From positions 1-60,582 of the forward strand of contig NZ_MDGM01000002.1 of assembly GCF_002742285.1 (NCBI RefSeq): a DNA stretch of 60,582 bases, in the 5' to 3' direction. The stretch is from Paramylibacter kogurei (GTDB lineage: Bacteria; Pseudomonadota; Alphaproteobacteria; Rhodobacterales; Rhodobacteraceae). This document shows, piece by piece, positions 1-9,077 of the stretch (positions are counted from its first letter, which is position 1; each line of letters starts with the position of its first letter). Position numbers and translations under genes: made by a program. The notes under the pieces are model-generated. The model saw only the letters and a list, made by a program, of their open reading frames with translations, ran no database searches and had not been told where the DNA came from.

Positions 1-20
1 GCAAACGTAGCGACGCCTAA
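1..20 (+). CDS. 3' end of the VPLPA-CTERM protein gene that starts at 59982
   Basis: The last base of the window plus bases 1-2 make an Arg codon, followed in frame by Lys-Arg-Ser-Asp-Ala and a TAA stop at 18-20. This completes the basic tail that normally ends a VPLPA-CTERM sorting signal. The full gene would encode 206 residues. The assignment assumes the molecule is circular; the in-frame join, the short basic tail and the terminator that follows all support it. Confidence 0.8.
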
Positions 21-43
21 ACAAAACAAAATATGTGAAAATT

Positions 44-66
44 GGGCCCGATCTGGGCCCTTTTTT
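44..66 (+). terminator. Rho-independent terminator after the VPLPA-CTERM gene
   Basis: A GGGCCC/GGGCCC stem with a five-base loop is followed at once by six T residues (61-66). It lies 24 bases after the stop at 18-20. On the minus strand the stem is followed by a weaker AATTTT, so it may also stop transcripts of the kinase operon that ends at 75. Confidence 0.85.
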
Positions 67-74
67 ATGCGCGA

Positions 75-890
75 TCACTTGTAATCGTAGTCATATCCAT
101 ATGCGCCCGTGTGATAACGGCTTTTGTTTAAAACCACACCCATAACATTGGTTAATTCCGCCAATTGGCGCTCGGCCACATCAATTTGTGCAATCGTGGT
201 TTTTTCCGCCTCGGCAATCAAAATCGCGCAATCCACATTTGGCAAAAAACCATAGTTATCATCCGTGGACATCAATGGCGGCATATCAAACAAAACGATA
301 TCAGGGCGAAGCTGATTTTCGATGTTTTCCAGCACAGATTTGGTGCGCATATTTTGCAAAATTTCCGATGCATCATGCACGCTGGTTTGGTTCAGCCCCA
401 GCGCGACATTTTCATTCAAAACCATACCGTGATCCAAAAAATCGGTATTGGCCTGTAACACATCGGCCATATTGGCATTGCGTGGTTGGCCCAAAATACG
501 GCTAAGCCCAACGCGGCGCAGATCCAAATCCAAAACCATGGTACGCAAATCACGTTGGCGCGAAAAACTGAATGCAAGATTGGCACATGTGGTTGATTTT
601 CCGCATCCCGAATGGGGCGAAACCACCGCAACGCGGCGCCATTTATTTGCGCTGGCTTGTTGCAAAATACGCGTGCGCAACATGTCATATGGTGCGGCAT
701 CCCTGCCCCCGCCAATGGATGACAATCGATTCATCGCCGATTGTTTTGGATCCATCACAACCGGTGCAAGACGTTCCCAATTTTCAACCAGCTTTTTATC
801 GGTGGTTTTGCTTTGCACATGTTCGGTCGCGGCAACGCCGGTTTTGCGTTGTGCGCGTGCCTTGTTAATGGCGGCTTGTAAACGTTCCAT
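75..890 (-). CDS. Exosortase-system tyrosine autokinase (CpsD/CapB-like BY-kinase)
   Basis: This 271-residue cytoplasmic P-loop kinase should phosphorylate itself on C-terminal tyrosines and so gate polysaccharide chain length and export. A Walker A motif (GCGKST) lies near residue 97, a Walker A' (VLDLDLRR) near 120 and a Walker B (VLFDMPP) near 200. The tail ends in a tyrosine cluster (YGYDYDYK), the usual autophosphorylation site. It has no membrane segment; the partner is the Wzz-like protein encoded 30 bases upstream in the same minus-strand operon. An AAGGAGGG Shine-Dalgarno sequence lies nine bases before the ATG. It resembles the autokinases found at PEP-CTERM/exosortase loci. Confidence 0.9.
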   Translation of the reverse strand: MERLQAAINKARAQRKTGVAATEHVQSKTTDKKLVENWERLAPVVMDPKQSAMNRLSSIGGGRDAAPYDMLRTRILQQASANKWRRVAVVSPHSGCGKSTTCANLAFSFSRQRDLRTMVLDLDLRRVGLSRILGQPRNANMADVLQANTDFLDHGMVLNENVALGLNQTSVHDASEILQNMRTKSVLENIENQLRPDIVLFDMPPLMSTDDNYGFLPNVDCAILIAEAEKTTIAQIDVAERQLAELTNVMGVVLNKSRYHTGAYGYDYDYK

Positions 891-920
891 AAACTCATGC
901 CCTCCTTGGGCAAAAAATGA

Positions 921-2462
921 TCAAAGCCCCAATTTCGACAGCAATGTTTCCATCAATAAATCAAGCGGTAAATAATATGTATGAACCGCATAGATCAGTG
1001 ACGGCACGCCAATCAAAATTGCCAGAATAACAATAATTTTCCAGCTTCGCTGTGCGATCATTTGTTGACGCGAACGAATGTAAGGGATCGTCGCAAGCGG
1101 TGTAATTCCCAATTTCGCCACCAAATCTTCGGGGCGGCGGATGGATCGGTTTAACATTTCCAACGCCACCACCAATACGATGCCCGCCATGATTCCAACA
1201 AATGTCCCCCCACCCGCAATTAACATCCGGTTTGGTTTGGTTGGTTCATCAGGCAATGCAGGGGGTTCGATGACGGAAATTTTTTGACCTTGGGATAATA
1301 ATTCGATGCGCTCGCCGGTGCTTGCGCTGCCAAATCGATTGACGGCTGCGGTATATTGGGTTTGCAAATTGCCCAAATCCAATTCCAATTCATCCAAACG
1401 AATGGCGTTGGCTGGAGTTTTGGACAAGGTTTTTACGATGTCGTCTAACAATTCTTCGGTGGCATCGCGTTGATCTTCCAGGATTGCCAGCCGCGTATCC
1501 ATTTCGGACAGTTGAATATCCAACATCATATTCCCGGTGGAATCCACATTGGTATTTGCGGTTGGATTTTCCGCTGCCTTTTGGCGCGAAATTGCCTTTT
1601 CGGTTTGGGCGATGCGGGCCTCTAACACCTTTACGTTGGGGTTGTCGGGCGCATAAACCGCCAATGCCTGTGCCAGATCAGCACGTAATTTTTCCAACCA
1701 TTCTTCGTCGCGTGATAATTCTTTGGGGGTGACATCGGTCACCTCGCCGGTTTGGGCAAAAATCATCATCAGCTTTTCGCGTTGCTGATTAAATTGTGAC
1801 ATATCGCGATTGATTTGCGCCAATCGTTCTTGGGCGCGGGTTTGTTGGCCAAGGCGAAAATCCAAACTGTCTGGTAGCGCGTCTGAATTATCCAATTTAA
1901 ATTTCAAAATTTCGGCTGATTTGGCCGCCAGCTCTTGCGACAGACGGGTGACCTCTTGTTCAAAAAATTCAAGCGTTTGGGTTGCGCGCCCTGTCCGGCT
2001 TTCGACGTCTTCTTTTTGAATCAGGGTCAAATATTCGTTCACAACACTGGCGGCCTGTTCGGGGGTTGCGGCTTCGAATGCGATGGTCATCAATGCCGCC
2101 TCGTTGTGATTGGCGGATTTGCGAATTGTTGTGCGTTTCAGCATAGATTCAACCGTGCGATCCGGCGTCATTTCATCATCCGCATCAAACAATTTGAACC
2201 GCGCGGCAATATCCAGCAAATTGTTACGTGTCATCAGACGTTGTTCAACGATTTGAAGCTGTTCCATCGCAGGTGTTGAAATTGTAGGTGTCGCCAATTC
2301 CGTGGGAATTTGTGGCGATTCCACGATCAATTTCATTTGTGATTCATATGCGGGGGGCAATGCCTTGGCGATGATGATCGAAATCGCAGAAATCAGACAG
2401 GACACCAACAGGAAATATGGCAACCTGCGCAAAAATATAGAGGCAAAGTATTTTAAATCCAT
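921..2462 (-). CDS. Wzz/GNVR-type chain-length determinant, exosortase locus
   Basis: This 513-residue inner-membrane polysaccharide co-polymerase sets chain length and recruits the tyrosine autokinase. A first membrane helix lies at about residues 12-33, and a long periplasmic region rich in coiled coil (about 130-400) follows. A Pro-rich stretch precedes the next helix near 412-436, and another helix lies near 470-490. The ATG at 2462 shares one base with the stop of the ATPase gene upstream (TGATG), which points to coupled translation. A GTG one codon earlier is possible. It is the second gene of the operon 3319 to 75. Confidence 0.9.
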   Translation of the reverse strand: MDLKYFASIFLRRLPYFLLVSCLISAISIIIAKALPPAYESQMKLIVESPQIPTELATPTISTPAMEQLQIVEQRLMTRNNLLDIAARFKLFDADDEMTPDRTVESMLKRTTIRKSANHNEAALMTIAFEAATPEQAASVVNEYLTLIQKEDVESRTGRATQTLEFFEQEVTRLSQELAAKSAEILKFKLDNSDALPDSLDFRLGQQTRAQERLAQINRDMSQFNQQREKLMMIFAQTGEVTDVTPKELSRDEEWLEKLRADLAQALAVYAPDNPNVKVLEARIAQTEKAISRQKAAENPTANTNVDSTGNMMLDIQLSEMDTRLAILEDQRDATEELLDDIVKTLSKTPANAIRLDELELDLGNLQTQYTAAVNRFGSASTGERIELLSQGQKISVIEPPALPDEPTKPNRMLIAGGGTFVGIMAGIVLVVALEMLNRSIRRPEDLVAKLGITPLATIPYIRSRQQMIAQRSWKIIVILAILIGVPSLIYAVHTYYLPLDLLMETLLSKLGL

Positions 2463-3319
2463 CACAACATTCCATCGTTATCTTGTAACGCGTTACCACC
2501 AAAAAATACGCCATCGGACAAAACCTTGCGCACCGTGCGGATGCCCACGAATTTTTCCTCTTTGCCCCAGGCGTATAACAAACATAGTTCACAAAGCTGG
2601 TTCACCAACCGTGGCACGCCATTGGTTGATTCATAAATAATCTTGGCCGCGGATTTGGTGATTTCACCACCCGATCCACCAGATTTTTTCAATCGGTGTT
2701 CGATATATTCGCCCACCGTTTTTTGATCCATCTCATTTAAATGATAACTGCCTGCAACACGTTGCGCGAGCTGTTTCATTTTGGGGCTAAGAACCAAATC
2801 TTTTAGTTCTGGCTGACCAACCAGGATCAGTTGAATCAATTCATCCTTGTTTGAATTGATATTGGTCAACATGCGCAATTCTTCCAATCCTTCGATCGAC
2901 AGGTTCTGCGCTTCGTCAATAATCAACACCACACGACGGTTGGCGGCGTATTCATCAATGATGAATTCTTGCAGTTTTTGGAACATTTCAACATAGCTTG
3001 CGTTCGATCCAAACCGAATGCCAAGCGCATTTAAAACCCATTGCAACAATTCACCCCGCCCGCCTTGGGCGTTGGACACCAAACCAACGGTGACATCATC
3101 GCGCAATGATGCCAGCAACTTTTGAATCAAGGTGGTTTTCCCAGACCCAATTTCACCCGTTAACAATGTAATCGGTGCGCGCGACATAATCCCAAATTCC
3201 AGCACCGCATAGGCGCCGCTGTGTTGTTTTGACCAAAACAAAAAATCTGGATCAGGAACCAGATTAAAAGGCCGCTCGGAAAACCCGAAAAAGCCTGCGT
3301 ATAAATTTTCTGTAACCAT
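2462..3319 (-). CDS. XrtA-type exosortase-associated AAA ATPase (ExeA/GspA-like)
   Basis: This is a 285-residue AAA ATPase of the subfamily that accompanies exosortase/EPS loci. The family N-terminus (FFGFSERPFNLVPDPDF) is followed by a Walker A (GEIGSGKTT) near residue 58 and a Walker B (VLIIDEAQNL) near 132-141. It probably powers assembly or export at the inner membrane, although its exact role is not established. It is the first gene of the minus-strand operon that continues into the Wzz-like and kinase genes. It diverges from the sugar-transferase operon across a 446-base promoter region. Confidence 0.9.
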   Translation of the reverse strand: MVTENLYAGFFGFSERPFNLVPDPDFLFWSKQHSGAYAVLEFGIMSRAPITLLTGEIGSGKTTLIQKLLASLRDDVTVGLVSNAQGGRGELLQWVLNALGIRFGSNASYVEMFQKLQEFIIDEYAANRRVVLIIDEAQNLSIEGLEELRMLTNINSNKDELIQLILVGQPELKDLVLSPKMKQLAQRVAGSYHLNEMDQKTVGEYIEHRLKKSGGSGGEITKSAAKIIYESTNGVPRLVNQLCELCLLYAWGKEEKFVGIRTVRKVLSDGVFFGGNALQDNDGML

Positions 3320-3569
3320 TATTTTTAACCTAAACCCTGACCGAAATTATCCAAAATGTTTATTTATGATCGTGATGAAAAATTGAAAGATTCGTGATGC
3401 GTACAACTTTTGATTGTTTGGTAAAAAATTTACCTGCTTATGTGGTGTGTGCCGTTGAAAATTCGCGCCGAATCCCTAAATTGTAATAAATGTTTACTGT
3501 ACCTAAATAACTGATATCTCGATTGGAATTTTACAATATGACGTAATAGTGGCATTTTTTTGTTGGTAA

Positions 3570-3585
3570 AGTGATGTATATCACT
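3570..3585. promoter_or_regulatory. CRP/FNR-like palindrome in the divergent EPS promoter region
   Basis: The perfect inverted repeat AGTGAT-GTAT-ATCACT, equally read as AGTGA-N6-TCACT, lies in the 446-base gene-free stretch 3320-3765 between two divergent EPS operons. It resembles the CRP consensus TGTGA-N6-TCACA. A similar site lies at 48565. The rest of the stretch is AT-rich and shows no further convincing gene or hairpin. Confidence 0.5.
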
Positions 3586-3765
3586 ATTACGGTTTCGAAT
3601 TTAGTGGCAAGATGCATTTGCAATCAATATGCTTATGAACATTACATCAATGCCTTTTTATTTTTGTTACTTTTTTAAGCTATAAGAGCGCCAATAAAAA
3701 AAACGAAATTGGAGATTTTTTTAACGCCCGCCAGATTTGGGCAAAACTTATATGGAAGTACTGCA

Positions 3766-4443
3766 ATGTCCCTGCATACTGATGATTTTAACACCCAAAT
3801 GAAACGGCAACATGCTGTTTACATTTATACTGATACTTCGCTTTACGAAGCATTTCTGAAACGCTTGTTTGATATTGCATTCATCGTTTTGGCTGCCCCT
3901 ATTATTTTAACCATCGTTGGCATTTCCGCCTTGTTGGTTTGGCTGGATGGCGGGCAACCGTTTTACAGCCAAATGCGTATTGGTTTGAACGGCAAAGAAT
4001 TTCGCATGTGGAAAATCCGCACCATGGTGCGCGATGCTGATCAGGTTTTGGAACAATACCTGTCAGAAAACCCTGCTGCACGTATTGAATGGGATCGTGA
4101 CCAAAAATTGAAACACGATCCGCGCATTACCAAGGTTGGTAATTTCCTGCGCCGCAGTTCAATTGATGAAATGCCACAGTTCTGGAATGTTTTGATGGGT
4201 TCAATGTCTGTTGTTGGGCCGCGCCCAATGATGACCGATCAACGAAGCCTGTATAGCGGAACCGAATATTTCCGCTTTCGCCCTGGTTTGACTGGGTTGT
4301 GGCAGGTATCAGATCGCAACGAAACCACCTTTGCGGCGCGTGTTCAATTTGACAATGACTATGCTGATTGTGTTTCATTCACACAAGATGTGTCGATCAT
4401 TTCACAAACCCTAAGCGTGGTACTACGCTGCACGGGGCGCTAA
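3766..4443 (+). CDS. Initiating sugar (phospho)transferase for exopolysaccharide
   Basis: This 225-residue bacterial sugar transferase moves the first sugar-1-phosphate onto undecaprenyl phosphate. It has an N-terminal membrane helix at about residues 30-55, then the family motifs KIRTM, RRSSIDEMPQFWNVL, SVVGPRP and PGLTGLWQVS. It lacks the extra N-terminal helices of WbaP-like enzymes, so it is the short, monotopic type. I chose the ATG at 3766 because GGAAG lies seven bases upstream; an in-frame TTG at 3709 would add 19 residues that do not fit the family. It opens the five-gene plus-strand operon ending with the exosortase. Confidence 0.92.
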   Translation: MSLHTDDFNTQMKRQHAVYIYTDTSLYEAFLKRLFDIAFIVLAAPIILTIVGISALLVWLDGGQPFYSQMRIGLNGKEFRMWKIRTMVRDADQVLEQYLSENPAARIEWDRDQKLKHDPRITKVGNFLRRSSIDEMPQFWNVLMGSMSVVGPRPMMTDQRSLYSGTEYFRFRPGLTGLWQVSDRNETTFAARVQFDNDYADCVSFTQDVSIISQTLSVVLRCTGR

Positions 4444-4470
4444 CGGCGCCCCTATCGCCAAAGAAAGCAA

Positions 4471-6900
4471 ATGCTAAATTCAAAATTACTGGGCTGTTTG
4501 GCCGTTGTTTGTCTGCTATTTTTGGCGGGGTGTGAATCCGCCGAAACCCGTGCAGAAAAACACTACCAAGCGGCCCTTTCCTATTTAGCCGAGGGCGACG
4601 AAGAACGCGCCATCATTGAATTTCGCAATGTGTTTCAATTAAACGGTCTGCACAAAGATGCACGTCTGGCCTATGCACGTTTGTTAAATGTGCGCGGCCC
4701 ACGGACCGAGGCTTATGGCCAATATTTGCGACTGGTTGAACAATTCCCCGATAATTTCGAAGGGCTGCGTGCCGTTGGTGAAATTGCACTGGAAACCAAA
4801 AACTGGAATTCTCTGCGCCGTCATGCATCGCGTGCGGCCGCGATCAATGGCGATGATTTGATCGTCAAATCCTTGATGGCGAATTTGCAATATTACGATG
4901 CTTTGGTCGCAAAGGATGAATCGGGGGTCAATGCGGCGGTGAAAATCGGCCAAGATTTGACAACACAGCAACCCGATCTGGTGCATGCACATCGTTTGGT
5001 GATCGGGGATCACCTGCGCCAACAGAACTGGGAACTTGCACTTGGCGCGATTGACGAAGCCTTGGCGCATAATCCCGATATGACCGATCTGTTTTCCCTG
5101 CGCCTTGGGGTTCTGATCCAACTTGATCGCAAAGATGATGTTGAACAGCAGCTTAAAAATATTATTGCGCGATATCCAAATGATCCAGAATCAAAGCTGC
5201 GCTTGATCCGCTGGTACATCGCACAACAAGATTTGCAAGCCGCGGAATCCTATTTCCGAACGGTGATTGCAGGTGATCCAGAAAATCACAATTTACAGGT
5301 GGATTTGATCAGCTTTATTTCCCAAACCCGTGGCGATGCCGCGGCCTTGGATGAAATTAATACGGTGCTGGCGCAAAACCCCAACAATCCCAAATTGTTT
5401 CAATCGCTCAAGGCGTCATTGCAATTTGAATCGGGCGACCACCAAGATGCAATCGATCAAATGCGTGACATTTTGCAAGATGCCCCAAACACCGCCGACA
5501 CCAATACCTATCGTTTGATTTTGACGGATATGTTGATTGCAACGGGGCAAACCGATGCCGCACGCATTTTGGTGAACGAGGTTTTGAGCCTTGATAAATA
5601 CAATGCCAGCGCCACCAAGCACAAAGCCCGCTGGCAAATTGATGCAGATGAAACTGCACAGGCCATCGTGAATTTGCGCGGCGCGGTTGGTCAACACCCC
5701 AATGATGCAGAATTGTTAACCCTGATCGCACGCGCCCATGATCGCGAAGGGAGCCATGAGCTTAAATCCGAAATGTTGTCTTTGGCGGTAAAGGCATCAA
5801 ATAACGCACCCGATGAATCGCTGCGTTATGCGGGGGTGTTAATGGCCAGCGACAAGGCAATCGCCGCCGAGGATACATTGTTAAACGCCCATCGCCAAAA
5901 CCCCGAACATGCGCAATTGTTGATCACGCTTGGCAATCTTTACGTCTCCACGCAAAACTGGCGCCGATTAGAAGACATCATTCCAAAATTGAATGCATTG
6001 CAAAATCCAAATGCACGATTGGCGGCGAACAATTTAACCACCACCATGTTACGCGCCCAAGATCGATCCGCCGAACTTGCGCAATTTATGCAACAGCTTG
6101 CCGCCACCACGGATGACACCAGCGCACAAGCAAATGCAACGATTATTGATACATTTATCCGCCAAGAAAACTTTGCCGGGGCGCTGGAACATGCGCAAAA
6201 ACTGGAACAGATTTCCGATGACCCTGCGTTTTGGCAATATGTGCAGGCGGGGATTTACGGTGCATCTGGTGATGTGGACGCAGCCCTTGCAATTTACAAC
6301 GCCATTTTGGCCAAGGACCCCAGCCAAGAACGGGTCTGGGTTGCAAAATATCAGCTTCAATTGGCGCATAATCTGGATGCGAGCGCGACATTGACTGCGG
6401 CGCTTTCGGCGGTTCCAAACAGCGCCTATTTGCAATGGATCAATGCATCCAATTTGGAACATGCGGGTGATTTTGACGGGGCGATTGCGGTTTATGAAAA
6501 GCTCTATGAGCAAAATTCGCAATCCGTGATGTTGGCAAATAACTTGGCCAGTCTTTTGTCCAATCACCGCGCTGACGAAGAAAGCCTGCAACGTGCCTAT
6601 ACCATTGCGCGGCGTTTGCGTGATACAAAATCGGCCCCTGCCCAAGATACCTATGGCTGGATCGCATATCTGCGCGGAGACTACCAAGAGGCATACCGCT
6701 ATCTTTTCGCCGCCGCCCATGATTTGCCCGATGAATTGGCGGTTCAATACCATTTGGCAAAAACGCTCGCGGCATTGGCACGCGACACAGAAGCATTGGC
6801 CCAATTCAAAAATGTCGAAAAAATGCTAGACGCGGATTCGCCCCAAGCGTTCAATGATGATATAAAGAAAGAGATTTTGCGACTTTCTGCAAAAAATTAA
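4471..6900 (+). CDS. prsT: TPR lipoprotein of exosortase/EPS systems (PrsT-like)
   Basis: This 809-residue protein begins with a lipoprotein signal ending in LAGC (Cys about residue 21). The remainder is a long array of tetratricopeptide repeats with recurring A-x-A and DP/P-N turns. It matches the TPR protein that accompanies exosortase A loci and probably acts as a periplasmic scaffold for polysaccharide assembly or export. Length and position, between the sugar transferase and the export protein, fit that family. The symbol is a family assignment, not proof of function. Confidence 0.85.
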   Translation: MLNSKLLGCLAVVCLLFLAGCESAETRAEKHYQAALSYLAEGDEERAIIEFRNVFQLNGLHKDARLAYARLLNVRGPRTEAYGQYLRLVEQFPDNFEGLRAVGEIALETKNWNSLRRHASRAAAINGDDLIVKSLMANLQYYDALVAKDESGVNAAVKIGQDLTTQQPDLVHAHRLVIGDHLRQQNWELALGAIDEALAHNPDMTDLFSLRLGVLIQLDRKDDVEQQLKNIIARYPNDPESKLRLIRWYIAQQDLQAAESYFRTVIAGDPENHNLQVDLISFISQTRGDAAALDEINTVLAQNPNNPKLFQSLKASLQFESGDHQDAIDQMRDILQDAPNTADTNTYRLILTDMLIATGQTDAARILVNEVLSLDKYNASATKHKARWQIDADETAQAIVNLRGAVGQHPNDAELLTLIARAHDREGSHELKSEMLSLAVKASNNAPDESLRYAGVLMASDKAIAAEDTLLNAHRQNPEHAQLLITLGNLYVSTQNWRRLEDIIPKLNALQNPNARLAANNLTTTMLRAQDRSAELAQFMQQLAATTDDTSAQANATIIDTFIRQENFAGALEHAQKLEQISDDPAFWQYVQAGIYGASGDVDAALAIYNAILAKDPSQERVWVAKYQLQLAHNLDASATLTAALSAVPNSAYLQWINASNLEHAGDFDGAIAVYEKLYEQNSQSVMLANNLASLLSNHRADEESLQRAYTIARRLRDTKSAPAQDTYGWIAYLRGDYQEAYRYLFAAAHDLPDELAVQYHLAKTLAALARDTEALAQFKNVEKMLDADSPQAFNDDIKKEILRLSAKN

Positions 6901-6910
6901 GCGGTAAATA

Positions 6911-6992
6911 TCGCGCAATATAGAGCGCGACAAATCTATCGCACACGCCGCATATTTGTTCGAAAAAGTTTTACAAACGCCATACTTGGCGT
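6911..6992. other. Two short inverted repeats between the TPR and export genes
   Basis: TCGCGC (6911-6916) pairs with GCGCGA (6925-6930), and ACGCC (6977-6981) pairs with GGCGT (6988-6992). Neither has a T-run. They may be transcript-processing or partial-termination structures inside the operon; the second lies 35 bases before the next start codon. Confidence 0.35.
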
Positions 6993-7027
6993 AAACTTAA
7001 CCTAATTTAAGATCGCGAGGTAAGATC

Positions 7028-7651
7028 ATGTTACGTTTCATAAGTTGTTTTTTAATCTCTGTTTTCATCACCACATCTGCATTTGCGCAGGCCGGTTACC
7101 GTGTGAAAGCGGGCGATACGCTGCGTATTGAAATCCTAGAGGATGCCAACCTAAACCGCACGGTTTTGGTATTGCCCGATGGGTCAATCAATTTTCCTGC
7201 CGTTGGCACCATGCGTGCATCTGGGCGCACGGTTGATGCCATCACCTCAACCTTGACCAACGCATTGGCACCCAATTACGCATCCACGCCAAACATTTAT
7301 GTTTCTGTTGATAAATTGGCACCTGTTCCGGCACCACGCCCACGCGTTGCCGCCACACCAAAGCCACCCGTTATGACCAATATTTTTGTCATGGGCGAGG
7401 TTAACACACCCGGATCGCTAGAGGTGAAACCAGGGATCACATTGTTGCAAGCGATTGCGGCATCTGGTGGGCTTACACGTTTTGCCGCGGAAAAACGTAT
7501 TGAATTGCGCCGCACCGATCCAAAATCAAAATCCGAAGTAATCTATAAATTCAACTACAAAAACCCACGCGACACCAACAGCATCGCGGGCAATACCGTA
7601 TTGGGACGTGGGGATGTTGTGGTTGTTCCAACAAGGCGTCTATTTGAATAA
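7028..7651 (+). CDS. Polysaccharide export protein (Wza/OPX-like, short exosortase form)
   Basis: This 207-residue exported protein has a type I signal peptide cleaved near AFA-Q (residue 20-21) rather than a lipobox. A polysaccharide-export domain follows (YRVKAGDTLRIEI, then LPDGSINFPAVGT), then a Pro-rich linker near residue 105. The C-terminal SLBB domain (VMGEVNTPGSLEVKPGITLLQAIAASGG) spans about 120-200. It probably forms the periplasmic part of the export channel. It lacks the C-terminal amphipathic helix of full-length Wza, so the barrel protein encoded next may supply the outer-membrane pore. GAGG precedes the ATG. Confidence 0.9.
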   Translation: MLRFISCFLISVFITTSAFAQAGYRVKAGDTLRIEILEDANLNRTVLVLPDGSINFPAVGTMRASGRTVDAITSTLTNALAPNYASTPNIYVSVDKLAPVPAPRPRVAATPKPPVMTNIFVMGEVNTPGSLEVKPGITLLQAIAASGGLTRFAAEKRIELRRTDPKSKSEVIYKFNYKNPRDTNSIAGNTVLGRGDVVVVPTRRLFE

Positions 7652-7676
7652 AACATAAAAAATCGGGGAACGATTG

Positions 7677-9062
7677 ATGAGCAGTCGAAAAAATATCGCC
7701 AGTATGCTGGCCGCCCTTGTGGCGACCAGCGCACCAGTATTTGCCCAAGACGCGCCAGAAGGCGGCGTGACCTTGACCTTTGGTGTCACCAGCAGGATCA
7801 GCGCAAACGATAATTTTTCGCTGGATGTTCCATCGCCGGGCACGTTGTATTTATGGGATAATATATTGGATTTTCGCGCCGAAAACGTGAGCCAAAACCA
7901 ACGTATCGCCCTGACATTCGAAGGCATCATGCGCGCATCAAAGGCGCCAAATGAATCAAACGATATTTCTTTTGACGATCCCGATTATGGTTTTGAATAC
8001 GAACGCAACGGTGCATTTGCCAATCTGGAAATCACCGCCGATGTATCCAATGATGATCTGCGATTTTCCGATCCGTTGTTGAACAATGACAATCTGGGCG
8101 AAGATTCCATAAACACCAGTTCGGGTAATTTGGAAATGAAACAGGCGGTGATCGTTTATGAAACGGGCATCGACAAACCCATCGGTTTTCGCGCCGAATT
8201 ACAACATCAGAAAAACATGTATACCGATGTTACGGATCCCGATCTGAACGACAGCGAAACCAACAACGCGTTTTTCACCGCAAACCTGCGATTTTCACCC
8301 GTGTTGCAAGGGCGCGTTACATTTGATGCCTGGGATTACAAATCCACAGAGGATGGCGACCCCTATCAACGCACCCAAGAAGATGTCGGATTCGAATTGG
8401 ATTACAAAGTATCACCAATTTGGACAATCAACAGCCGCATCGAATACACCGATGTCGAAGAATTGGACACAGGTGTGCGCGTGGATGGCGAACGCGGATT
8501 GGCGGGGCGTTTGGGGGCAACACGTGAATTTGCCGATGGTAGCTTTGGGATCGAGGCAGAAACCGCGCTTTCTGTGAACGGGCGGCGCAATACGTTCAAA
8601 CTGACCCGTGAAATCAACGCAAAACTTTATGATTTGAACGCAAGTTTTGGTCTGACCAAGGGCCCCATGGGTGGCACCGAATGGGTCGGCGGGCTTTCTG
8701 TGGTGCGTGATCTGAAATCTGGTTTGTTCAGCGCGCTTGTCAATCGCAGCTTTTCAACATCAGACGCGGGTTCAGACATTCAAACCACATGGGTTGATGT
8801 TGCTTATCGCCATTTAATATCAAACGAAAGCTCGGTTGTTTTTGGGTATCAATATGCCCAAGTGGCCGATACAGGTTTTGACGATGTGGATGAAAAATCC
8901 ACCAGCGAAATTCGCTTGGCCTATAACCGTGCGTTGACCCGTGATTGGGATATGCAAATCGGCGTTGCCCATCGCACTTTGGACGAGGCAACAGCAAGTG
9001 AAAAAGCCAAATCAAACGAAGTGTTTTTCCAGATCAGCCGCGAATTCACCATGCGCCCCTAA
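7677..9062 (+). CDS. Exosortase-locus outer-membrane beta-barrel protein
   Basis: This 461-residue protein has a signal peptide (cleavage near VFA-Q, residue 24). The body alternates polar and hydrophobic residues with many short Asp/Asn-rich turns, as in outer-membrane barrels of PEP-CTERM loci. It ends in a phenylalanine-rich last strand (VFFQISREFTMRP). It probably forms the outer-membrane conduit or anchor for the polysaccharide. The ATG at 7677 follows GGGGAA at a suitable distance; the TTG just before it is less likely. Confidence 0.8.
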   Translation: MSSRKNIASMLAALVATSAPVFAQDAPEGGVTLTFGVTSRISANDNFSLDVPSPGTLYLWDNILDFRAENVSQNQRIALTFEGIMRASKAPNESNDISFDDPDYGFEYERNGAFANLEITADVSNDDLRFSDPLLNNDNLGEDSINTSSGNLEMKQAVIVYETGIDKPIGFRAELQHQKNMYTDVTDPDLNDSETNNAFFTANLRFSPVLQGRVTFDAWDYKSTEDGDPYQRTQEDVGFELDYKVSPIWTINSRIEYTDVEELDTGVRVDGERGLAGRLGATREFADGSFGIEAETALSVNGRRNTFKLTREINAKLYDLNASFGLTKGPMGGTEWVGGLSVVRDLKSGLFSALVNRSFSTSDAGSDIQTTWVDVAYRHLISNESSVVFGYQYAQVADTGFDDVDEKSTSEIRLAYNRALTRDWDMQIGVAHRTLDEATASEKAKSNEVFFQISREFTMRP

Positions 9063-9077
9063 CCGCTGGGTTTTTTG

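Noticed and set aside
6049..6804. Long antisense frame of 251 codons inside the TPR gene
   Set aside because: It lies wholly opposite a gene with clear TPR repeats and a lipobox; it is an artefact of the repeat composition.
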